A stretch of 14,517 nt of DNA, from NCBI GenBank assembly GCA_934462945.1, contig CAKSJF010000060.1, positions 1 through 14,517 of the forward strand. Direction: 5' to 3'. Position 1 is the first letter of the stretch. Each line of letters begins with the position of its first letter. The DNA is from an uncultured Clostridia bacterium. GTDB lineage: Bacteria > Bacillota > Clostridia > UBA1381. The translations under genes were made by a program, and so were the position numbers. Positions 1-5,500 of the stretch are shown piece by piece. The notes under the pieces were generated by a model that had not been told where the DNA came from, did not search any database, and saw only the letters and a program-made list of their open reading frames with translations.

Positions 1-346
1 GCATACATGTGAGCTGGCACAGGCATTAGCAATTCTGACCGGCTTTGCCCCCTCTCCAGCAAAATTGAGTCAAGTATTGGCAAGTGAGAACGATCTCGTT
101 CCGACAACATTATCCAGCTGTCTCTTTAAATATATGGCACTGTTAAAGTATCAAAGAAACTATCCGGTTGTTCTCAGGGAAATCCGCTCCCTATGGGGAA
201 AAATGCTGTACGAGGGTGCAACCACCTTTTACGAAACAATTGGCGGTGCAGCAGATTTCGAGGAAGCCGGAAGTCTCTGTCATGGCTGGTCTGCCGTTCC
301 GATTTATGTTTATCACAAAATATTCGGAAATTTTTACGAAAACTAA
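1..346 (+). CDS. C-terminal fragment of a rhamnosidase-like (six-hairpin) glycoside hydrolase
   Basis: The gene enters from the left edge, and 114 codons in the frame starting at base 2 are visible up to the TAA at 344-346. The fragment contains the motif LWGKMLYEGATTFYET followed about 15 residues later by SLCHGWSAVPIYVY. This Gly-Ala-Thr-Thr-Phe-x-Glu plus Ser-Leu-x-His-Gly-Trp-Ser pairing resembles the end of the (alpha/alpha)6 barrel in GH78-type alpha-L-rhamnosidases and related six-hairpin enzymes, where it closes the sugar pocket. Such enzymes release terminal sugars, often rhamnose, from plant or bacterial glycans. The catalytic acids would lie upstream and cannot be checked. The visible part ends shortly after the barrel, without an anchor or binding module, which fits a cytoplasmic or simple enzyme. 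The family-level call is fairly firm, but the substrate is inference. Confidence 0.65.
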   Translation, partial: HTCELAQALAILTGFAPSPAKLSQVLASENDLVPTTLSSCLFKYMALLKYQRNYPVVLREIRSLWGKMLYEGATTFYETIGGAADFEEAGSLCHGWSAVPIYVYHKIFGNFYEN

Positions 347-389
347 AAAAGCGGATGGAAGTCTGATTACCTGACTTCCATCCGCTTTT
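347..389. terminator. Bidirectional rho-independent terminator between glycosidase and recR
   Basis: A perfect 17-bp inverted repeat (347-363 and 373-389) surrounds a 9-base loop. The stem has a GC-rich core flanked by A-runs on the left and T-runs on the right, so it gives a U-tract in either direction. It starts one base after the glycosidase stop and lies directly beyond the recR stop, so it serves both convergent genes. Confidence 0.9.
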
Positions 390-391
390 AT

Positions 392-988
392 TCACATTTC
401 CCGTCTTCCCTCCAGCGCTTTTATGAGGGTGACCTCATCTGCGTATTCCAGATCACCGCCAACCGGAATGCCATGGGCAATTCTGGTCACACGGATTCCC
501 ATTGGCTGAAGCAGCTTGGAAAGATAAACCGCTGTTGCCGTTCCGCTGACGGTTGGATTCGTTGCCATAATGACCTCTGAAACCTGATCCTCGGCGATTC
601 TCTCTAACAGCTCTTTGATTTTTAAATCCTCCGGTGCAATTCCGTCCATAGGAGACAGCGCTCCGTGCAAAACATGATACACACCGTGGTATTCATTTGT
701 TTTCTCAATTGCCGAAACATCTTTCGGATTCTCCACTACGCAGATCACCGAATGATCCCTCTCCGGAGACGCGCAAACTGCACAGGGTGCGGTATCGGTA
801 AGATTCTGGCACACCGGGCAAAGGCAGATCGAATTTTTTGCATGCAAAATTCCCTCCACCATCTCCTGAACTTCCTGCTTTGACATGGAGTCCAGAATAT
901 GAAAGGCGATTCTTTCTGCACTTTTTCTTCCGATTCCCGGAAGCTGTTCAAACTTTTCAATTAATACCTCAATTGGTACTGCATGCAT
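392..988 (-). CDS. recR: Recombination mediator protein RecR
   Basis: RecR acts with RecF and RecO to load RecA onto gapped single-stranded DNA in recombinational repair. The 198-residue product has the normal family length and domain order. A helix-hairpin-helix is at residues 15-33 (LPGIGRKSAERIAFHIL). The zinc finger uses Cys57, Cys60, Cys69 and Cys72. A Toprim domain follows from about residue 80, with the acidic VVE strand at Glu86 and the ATNPTVSGTATA segment at 142-153. The C-terminus HGIPVGGDLEYADEVTL (residues 172-188) is typical. The ATG at 988 has AGGGG eight bases upstream. It is the last gene of the ffs-dnaX-ybaB-recR cluster, 18 bases after ybaB, and is followed at once by a strong terminator. 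Confidence 0.97.
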   Translation of the reverse strand: MHAVPIEVLIEKFEQLPGIGRKSAERIAFHILDSMSKQEVQEMVEGILHAKNSICLCPVCQNLTDTAPCAVCASPERDHSVICVVENPKDVSAIEKTNEYHGVYHVLHGALSPMDGIAPEDLKIKELLERIAEDQVSEVIMATNPTVSGTATAVYLSKLLQPMGIRVTRIAHGIPVGGDLEYADEVTLIKALEGRREM

Positions 989-1006
989 ATTTTCATCCCC
1001 TGCATG

Positions 1007-1360
1007 TTAGAATAATCCCGGAATATTGATGCCTCCGGTAATTTCGCTCATTCCCTCTGTCATCATATCGTCTGCCTTTTTAATAGCTTCATTGACAGCA
1101 ACCAGCACTAAATCCTCTAACGTCTCAACGTCCTCCGGGTCAACTGCCTCCGGCTTGATTTTAATCGAAAGAATTTCTTTCTTGCCGTTTGCCTGCACTT
1201 CAACCACTCCGCCGCCGGCTGTTGCTTCTACTGTCTTTTCTTCCATTTCACTCTGAACGCGTTCCATTTCCTCCTGCATCTTCTGAGCTTGTTTGATCAC
1301 GCTGTTCATGTTCTTGTTTGTGTTCATTCCAGCTCCGTGGAATCCCTTATATTTACCCAT
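1007..1360 (-). CDS. ybaB: YbaB/EbfC family nucleoid-associated protein
   Basis: This is a small DNA-binding protein (117 aa) of the YbaB/EbfC family, which forms dimers with a tweezer-like shape and is nearly always encoded between dnaX and recR. The family core is visible: the helix MNSVIKQAQKMQEEMERVQ (residues 18-36), then TVEATAGGGVVEVQANGKKE, which forms the beta sheet, then IKPEAVDPEDVETLEDLV. The N-terminus is Gly/Lys-rich, and the C-terminal GGINIPGLF is typical of Firmicutes versions. I chose the ATG at 1360 because AGGAG (1370-1374) lies 9 bases upstream. The in-frame ATG at 1366 would leave only 3 bases. The chosen start overlaps the dnaX stop by 8 bases, suggesting translational coupling. 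Its exact role is unsettled; a link to recombination or replication is inferred from context. Confidence 0.93.
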   Translation of the reverse strand: MGKYKGFHGAGMNTNKNMNSVIKQAQKMQEEMERVQSEMEEKTVEATAGGGVVEVQANGKKEILSIKIKPEAVDPEDVETLEDLVLVAVNEAIKKADDMMTEGMSEITGGINIPGLF

Positions 1361-3143
1361 TTTCATTCTCTCCTTTTTCCTGATCTTCTAAAAACTCTTC
1401 CTCCTCATCCTCCTCGTCAAAGGTTGTCTGGGAATAGGTTTCAGATTCATAATGTACAAAATCGCTCTCATCCGTCAGTTCAACAATCTCCGGAAAATCC
1501 TCACACAAAGCATCCAGGGGATCGTCTTTGTTGTTCTGCGGACTCGGCGTATCTGCCGTTGTTTCCTCCTCGGCGTCTGCTGATGCTCCGCCAATTTTCC
1601 AATAATCAATGATGTGGTCTGCCACATCCTCCTCAAATACTGCTTTGATACACAGCTCAGCGCCTGCCTGCTTTTGAAAGGCATCCTGAATTTGCGAAAG
1701 ATAGGTTGCCGCGATTTTTTTCTTCATCGCCTCCTGCTGATCAAACAGCATAAGGAGACCCTCTCCGTCGATGGTGATTCGCCTGTTTAAGACTGCACTT
1801 GCCACAAACGGAAGTTTTTTTGCAATCGCCTGTGAAATTTTATCCCACTTCCGGGCAGCTGCGACCATCGGTGAATCTGCCGTCAGCTTTGTCTCATCTA
1901 AAGGACAATAGAGCCTGGCAGAAACCTTTTGCGGCTTCTTTTTTTCCGGTTTACTTTTTTTTTCTTCCGGGGGCGCTGCGGTGACAGTAATACCGTTTTG
2001 AACCTTTTCCTCCAGCGTTTCAATTCTGGAAAGTACAGCGTCAGCGGATCTGTTTAAAGCCGGCTGTGAAAGCTTCACCAATGCAAGTTCATAGGCAATC
2101 CGCGGATTTTTCATCCACTTCGCCTCATTCATTGCCTGCGACAAGCCTGTGATCGCGTCGGCAATTTTTTCAAACGAAACCCGTTCTGCCTGCGCGCGAA
2201 CCTGCACCATGTCCTCCTCCGAATAATCCAAAAGTCCGGACGGGTCTTTTGAAATTTTACAAATCATCAGATTCCGGTAATATCGAACCAGAGAATCTAA
2301 AAACAGGGTCAAATCCCTGCCGTCTGATGCTAAGGTATTCACCGTTTCTAAAAGCGTTTCGCTGTCTCCGTTTGTGATTGCGTCGACCGCACTGCGAATC
2401 AACTCATCCTCCGCCATGCCAAGGGTACTGATAATATCTGCTTTTGTCAGATTGTTCCCGCAGGCAGAAATACAACGCTCCAAAATGCTCAAACCGTCAC
2501 GCATAGAGCCGTCCGCCAGGGATGCCAATAATGCATAGGCATCATCTGTAATCGAATATCCGTCCCCGGATGCAATTTCTCTCATCCGAAGAATAATATC
2601 AGACGGGCGGATTCTTTTAAAGTCAAACCGCTGACACCGGGAAAGAATTGTTTCCGGAACGCGGTAGGCTTCCGTGGTTGCAAGGATAAAAATGACATGC
2701 TCCGGCGGTTCTTCCAGGGTTTTTAAAAGCGCGTTAAATGCGCCGGCAGACAGCATATGCACCTCGTCTATGATATAGACGCGGTATTTTGTCCGTGCAG
2801 CGGCATAATGCACATCCTCCCGAATCTCCCGGATACTGTCCACACCGTTATTGGACGCAGCGTCTATTTCCGAAACGTCCATAATACTGCCGTCTAAAAT
2901 ACCGCGGCAGGTATCGCACTCGTTGCAGGGAGATCCGTCCTTTGGATGTTCGCAGTTAATTGCCCTCGCAAACACCTTTGCAGCCGTTGTTTTTCCTGTT
3001 CCTCTTGTTCCGCAGAAAAGATATGCATGCGCAATTTTTCCGCTTTGAATCTGATTTTTCAGGGTGCGTGTGATATGTGTTTGTCCGACTAAATCTTCAA
3101 ACACAAGCGGTCTCCATTTCCGGTAAATCGCCTGATATGCCAT
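1353..3143 (-). CDS. dnaX: DNA polymerase III subunits gamma and tau (DnaX)
   Basis: This is the clamp-loader ATPase of DNA polymerase III (596 aa). The N-terminal AAA+ module shows Walker A GTRGTGKT (residues 45-52), a zinc site of Cys64, Cys73, Cys76 and Cys79, Walker B IIDEVHM (124-130), and the SRC motif (168-170) bearing the trans-acting arginine finger. The collar domain spans about 230-365. Next comes a basic Lys-rich linker (393-406), a tau-specific C-terminal domain (about 410-515), and an acidic tail rich in Asp and Glu (578-592). The start is ATG at 3143, preceded by AGGGGG seven bases upstream. An in-frame GTG at 3152 overlaps that binding site and is unlikely to be the start. The gene begins 28 bases after the ffs U-tract, with no clear promoter of its own, and overlaps ybaB. 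A slippery A9 run in the linker may yield a short gamma form of 397 residues. Confidence 0.97.
   Translation of the reverse strand: MAYQAIYRKWRPLVFEDLVGQTHITRTLKNQIQSGKIAHAYLFCGTRGTGKTTAAKVFARAINCEHPKDGSPCNECDTCRGILDGSIMDVSEIDAASNNGVDSIREIREDVHYAAARTKYRVYIIDEVHMLSAGAFNALLKTLEEPPEHVIFILATTEAYRVPETILSRCQRFDFKRIRPSDIILRMREIASGDGYSITDDAYALLASLADGSMRDGLSILERCISACGNNLTKADIISTLGMAEDELIRSAVDAITNGDSETLLETVNTLASDGRDLTLFLDSLVRYYRNLMICKISKDPSGLLDYSEEDMVQVRAQAERVSFEKIADAITGLSQAMNEAKWMKNPRIAYELALVKLSQPALNRSADAVLSRIETLEEKVQNGITVTAAPPEEKKSKPEKKKPQKVSARLYCPLDETKLTADSPMVAAARKWDKISQAIAKKLPFVASAVLNRRITIDGEGLLMLFDQQEAMKKKIAATYLSQIQDAFQKQAGAELCIKAVFEEDVADHIIDYWKIGGASADAEEETTADTPSPQNNKDDPLDALCEDFPEIVELTDESDFVHYESETYSQTTFDEEDEEEEFLEDQEKGENENG
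1938..1944 (-). promoter_or_regulatory. dnaX: AAAAAAG heptamer in dnaX, possible second slip site
   Basis: Codons 400-402 read gaA AAA AAG on the coding strand. This is the same heptamer, in the same phase, as the E. coli dnaX frameshift site. A -1 shift here would add 14 codons before a TGA, giving about 416 residues. I see no strong stem-loop just downstream and no clear upstream Shine-Dalgarno stimulator, so it may be minor or unused. Confidence 0.3.
1955..1963 (-). promoter_or_regulatory. dnaX: A9 slippery run in dnaX, predicted tau/gamma recoding site
   Basis: On the coding strand nine adenines cover codons Glu394-Ser397 (gaa aaa aaa agt aaa). A -1 slip, or one extra A in the mRNA, changes the reading to aag taa and stops at once, leaving a 397-residue protein with the full ATPase and collar but no tau domain. 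The run position and the stop are read directly. The use as a recoding signal is inferred from known dnaX genes: A9 transcriptional slippage in Thermus and ribosomal -1 frameshifting in E. coli. Confidence 0.6.
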
Positions 3144-3151
3144 AAAACACA

Positions 3152-3157
3152 CCCCCT
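3152..3157 (-). promoter_or_regulatory. dnaX ribosome binding site
   Basis: AGGGGG lies seven bases before the ATG at 3143. It decides the start of dnaX, because the alternative in-frame GTG at 3152 sits on its last base. Confidence 0.8.
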
Positions 3158-3171
3158 AAGCATGAATAAAC

Positions 3172-3192
3172 AAAAAAAAGGCTCCGACCGAG
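3172..3192 (-). terminator. 3' arm of SRP RNA plus U-tract, acting as terminator
   Basis: The 3' arm of the long SRP hairpin runs directly into eight Ts (3172-3179 on the complementary strand). The RNA fold can therefore serve as its own intrinsic terminator. Because dnaX begins 28 bases later without an evident promoter, partial read-through is likely. Confidence 0.65.
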
Positions 3193-3290
3193 GAATCCAT
3201 AACACATCAAAAGCTCCGCTTATTGCTGCTTGGTTCCCCATCTGACAAGGTTCACGGTTTTCAATCGCACGGGCTCGGTCATCATCGCCA
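3178..3290 (-). ncRNA. ffs: Small bacterial SRP RNA (4.5S-like)
   Basis: The minus strand holds the hallmark SRP helix 8: GTCAGATGG, the tetraloop GGAA, then CCAAGCAGC. This includes the 5' (GUCAG) and 3' (AAGCAG) sides of the asymmetric loop bound by Ffh. The ends pair through GACCGAG near 3274-3280 and CTCGGTC near 3186-3192, and a further GGC/GCC pair closes the hairpin. At about 110 nt it is the short Alu-less form, unlike the roughly 270-nt Bacillus RNA. It joins Ffh and FtsY in co-translational membrane targeting. A strong promoter lies just upstream and an 8-U tract just downstream. Location directly before dnaX is common in Clostridia. The exact ends are estimated to within a few bases. 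Confidence 0.93.
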
Positions 3291-3309
3291 ATATGAAATG
3301 TCTTTATAT

Positions 3310-3338
3310 ATTATACCTCATTTTTTCATAAACTGCAA
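3310..3338 (-). promoter_or_regulatory. Sigma-A promoter of ffs
   Basis: On the minus strand TTGCAG (3333-3338) and a perfect TATAAT (3310-3315) are separated by exactly 17 bases. Transcription would start near 3300-3303, about ten bases before the predicted SRP RNA 5' end. It probably also feeds dnaX-ybaB-recR. Confidence 0.85.
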
Positions 3339-3500
3339 GCATTATTTAAAAATTTTTTAAAAAATCTTCAAAAATTTTTCCAACGCATAAAAATTCGTCC
3401 GCGTAATTCTACATTTTATTTTGTAAAAATCACGCTTTTTTATGTGTTTTTCCCATCATTATGCAGAAAGACAAAAAAGATCATACTTTTTAAGTTTTCC

Positions 3501-3517
3501 CGTCGAATCCTGTCGGA
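3501..3517 (+). promoter_or_regulatory. Two Spo0A-box-like heptamers upstream of the DUF6514-like gene
   Basis: CGTCGAA (3501-3507) and TGTCGGA (3511-3517) each match six of seven bases of the 0A box TGTCGAA. They lie in the same orientation, 10 bp apart, which is one helical turn. They sit just upstream of the -35 region of the small gene at 3592. The matches are read directly; binding by Spo0A is inference, and such short motifs arise by chance. Confidence 0.25.
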
Positions 3518-3526
3518 CGAAATAGC

Positions 3527-3555
3527 TGGATTTTTTTCAAAAACTAATTTATAAT
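3527..3555 (+). promoter_or_regulatory. Promoter of the DUF6514-like gene
   Basis: A perfect -10 TATAAT at 3550-3555 is preceded, with 17 bp spacing, by a weak -35 TGGATT (3527-3532). The poor -35 suggests an activator may be needed. A start near 3562 would give a leader of about 30 bases. The surrounding stretch 3339-3526 is very AT-rich and contains no gene that I can support. Confidence 0.55.
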
Positions 3556-3591
3556 AAACTTATCAAATACAAAAGAAAGGTGTATTTCAAA

Positions 3592-3855
3592 ATGGAACAA
3601 TTAGTAAAAGAAAAAAGTATCACAATCGAAAACGAGGCTCTGACGCTCCGCTACATACTCACGCGCAGCGACGAGACAAAAGGCTACGGCGCAAAAATTG
3701 AGAAGCAGTCCAGCCAGGGCGGTTATGAGGAGGCACAGCAGGAAAATCTGTTTCCGAATTATCCGCAGGCTAACCGCTTTCTTCTGAGTCTGGCACAGCA
3801 CTCCGTCACACCGGTTTCCTTTCCGGATATTATAGAAGATTATATGTGCCTATAA
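3592..3855 (+). CDS. Small DUF6514-like protein of unknown function
   Basis: This is an 87-residue soluble protein without signal peptide, membrane segment or cysteine cluster (only one Cys, near the end). It has a basic beta-rich N-terminal half (KEKSITIENEALTLRYILTR, residues 6-25), a central YGAKIEK strand, and a C-terminal helix ending SVTPVSFPDIIEDYMCL (residues 71-87). The pattern of a YG-x-x-IE strand followed by a helix and V-x-P-x-x-x-x-D-I-I-x-D-Y resembles the clostridial DUF6514 family, whose function is not known to me. I chose ATG 3592 because AAGGTG (3577-3582) lies nine bases upstream. An in-frame GTG at 3580 falls inside that site. It is a single-gene transcript with its own promoter and terminator, the only complete rightward gene in the window. 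The Spo0A-like boxes hint at control in stationary phase, which is unproven. Confidence 0.75.
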   Translation: MEQLVKEKSITIENEALTLRYILTRSDETKGYGAKIEKQSSQGGYEEAQQENLFPNYPQANRFLLSLAQHSVTPVSFPDIIEDYMCL

Positions 3856-3870
3856 AAATGAAGATGCTAA

Positions 3871-3925
3871 AAAAGGCACAGACCGTTCAAGGGCATAAAC
3901 GTCCCTGAACGGTCTGTGTCTTTTA
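3871..3925. terminator. Bidirectional terminator between DUF6514-like gene and kinase
   Basis: CACAGACCGTTCA (3877-3889) pairs perfectly with 3906-3918. After one bulged A, GGG (3891-3893) pairs with CCC (3903-3905) around a 9-base loop. A-rich and T-rich flanks give U-tracts both ways. The kinase stop codon at 3923-3925 lies inside the flank, so both convergent genes share it. Confidence 0.88.
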
Positions 3926-5500
3926 CTGCATAGCCGATTTTCTGATCCTGATTTCCACCGTTGTCCCCTCACCTTTCCGGCTTGCAAAATGAATACTGCT
4001 GTTTTCTCCGTAAAGCAGCTTCATGCGCCGGTATGCATTTTTAATTCCGTAGCTGCCGTCATAATGCTCCAGATCATTTAAGGCGGCAAGCTTTTCTTCG
4101 TCCATTCCATATCCATTATCGGAAATCCGGATTAACACATCCTCTCCGTCTGATACCGCCTCCATCCGCAGCCGGCAGTCCGGACGTCTGCCGATCATGC
4201 CATGCAGGACGCTGTTTTCCACAAATGGCTGTAAAAACAAATGCGCAATTTTCAGATTCTTTAAACCGTCCTCCACATAAAACTCTGCATGATATTCTTT
4301 GCCGTGCGAGATTTCATTAATTTTAATATATTTTCGGAGCATATCTGTTTCTTCCCAAAGCGTGAACACGTCTTTTCCGCGGTTCAGGACGGCATGATAG
4401 TATGCCACCATATTTTCTACAAGCTCCAGCGTCTTTTCGTCCTTTTTCAAAAAAGCATTTAGCTGAATTGCAGAAAGAGAATTATAGAGTGTATGCGGAT
4501 TGATTTGACTTTGCAGAAGATTTAATTCCAGATTCTTCTTTTCCAGTTCAATCTCGTATGCCTGGCGCGAAACCTCCTTGATTCTTGCCGCAAGGCGGTA
4601 GATTGCCGTTTTCATCACCTGAAGTTCCTTTGCATCGCTGCTCTTAATGCGATACCATCCCTCCTCGTCCTGCATCAGCTGTTCTAAATCTGTTTTTCCC
4701 AGACGGTCGATAAATTCTTCCACACCGCCGGTTAAATGAATCATCTGCCGATAAAGAACATACACCATCAGACTGCCGATAAAAAGGAAAATCAACACAG
4801 TCAGAAAAATAATCATCATTCTCTGCTGCCGGATCAGCTGATGATCCGGTTCAAGCGCAGTAAAAAACTGCTCATTGATCTCCTCGGTCAGATAGTCCCC
4901 GAAATTCTGACTCCGGTTGATAATCTGAATCTGTTCGGACGCAGGCGCGGAAATACAGATTCTGCATCGGAGAATATTCTCCTGATCCAGTCCGATCTGC
5001 CGGTAAAAGGTGAGATACCGGTTATTCTGCCGATCCTCTCCCACCTCCTGCTCCCAGAGTGCGTCGGTCATATTCAGATGCTTTAAAATCTCCTCGTGAT
5101 TTTCTAAGCGTTCCATCCGCATGATGTATTTATTTTCATAAATCCGGTCATTAGAAACAAAAATACTGATCTGATCCTGTTCGTTTGTAATCGTATCCAT
5201 ATAATAGGTCATATTATTGGAAAATTCAAATTGCTCGGACATATTCTTATCGCCTGGATCAAGATTATCTACAATATAGTTATACTTTAAAATAGAATTG
5301 GTTTTCTGAATTGCATTTTCCACCGAGCTGCGGACGTTTTTTGTGTACTCCGCTAAAAGCTGTCTTTCCCGGTCTAATTCTATCTCGCGGAAATAATGGC
5401 ACACCAATCCGCAGAGAACCGACAGAATCAGCAATACCGGAACCAGCATAATCAATATGTTATTCCATAACACCCGGCGAAAAATACTATCCTTTTCCAT
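3923..5500 (-). CDS. LytS/YesM-type membrane sensor histidine kinase
   Basis: This is a 525-residue two-component sensor. Hydrophobic segments at about 12-35 and 227-250 frame an extracytoplasmic sensor region of roughly 190 residues, and a degenerate HAMP-like linker follows (about 250-305). A coiled coil (about 307-330) leads to the His_kinase motif LLQSQINPHTLYNSLS, with the phospho-acceptor His336. The ATPase part has the N box LQPFVENSVLHG (Asn429), the G1 box DNGYGM (461-466) and the G2 region GSYGIKNAYRRM (482-493), and ends GEGTTVEIRI. The usual family motif is NPHFLYN; here Thr337 replaces the Phe. It should phosphorylate the response regulator encoded just upstream. The regulator stop TAA abuts this ATG directly, with GGAG six bases before it. 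Relatives often sense sugars or stress and pair with transporters. The ligand here cannot be told. Confidence 0.93.
   Translation of the reverse strand: MEKDSIFRRVLWNNILIMLVPVLLILSVLCGLVCHYFREIELDRERQLLAEYTKNVRSSVENAIQKTNSILKYNYIVDNLDPGDKNMSEQFEFSNNMTYYMDTITNEQDQISIFVSNDRIYENKYIMRMERLENHEEILKHLNMTDALWEQEVGEDRQNNRYLTFYRQIGLDQENILRCRICISAPASEQIQIINRSQNFGDYLTEEINEQFFTALEPDHQLIRQQRMMIIFLTVLIFLFIGSLMVYVLYRQMIHLTGGVEEFIDRLGKTDLEQLMQDEEGWYRIKSSDAKELQVMKTAIYRLAARIKEVSRQAYEIELEKKNLELNLLQSQINPHTLYNSLSAIQLNAFLKKDEKTLELVENMVAYYHAVLNRGKDVFTLWEETDMLRKYIKINEISHGKEYHAEFYVEDGLKNLKIAHLFLQPFVENSVLHGMIGRRPDCRLRMEAVSDGEDVLIRISDNGYGMDEEKLAALNDLEHYDGSYGIKNAYRRMKLLYGENSSIHFASRKGEGTTVEIRIRKSAMQ

Noticed and set aside
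3144..3152. GTG at 3152 as the dnaX start
   Set aside because: It overlaps the AGGGGG ribosome binding site. The ATG at 3143 has correct spacing and begins with the family-typical MAYQAIYRKWRP.
3339..3500. AT-rich runs such as AAAAATTTTTTAAAAAAT as a replication origin or riboswitch
   Set aside because: There are no DnaA boxes, iterons or conserved aptamer-like stems. It looks like ordinary AT-rich promoter-flanking DNA.
4736..5086. A 116-codon plus-strand frame inside the kinase gene
   Set aside because: It is antisense to a well-supported histidine kinase and shows no signal for translation.
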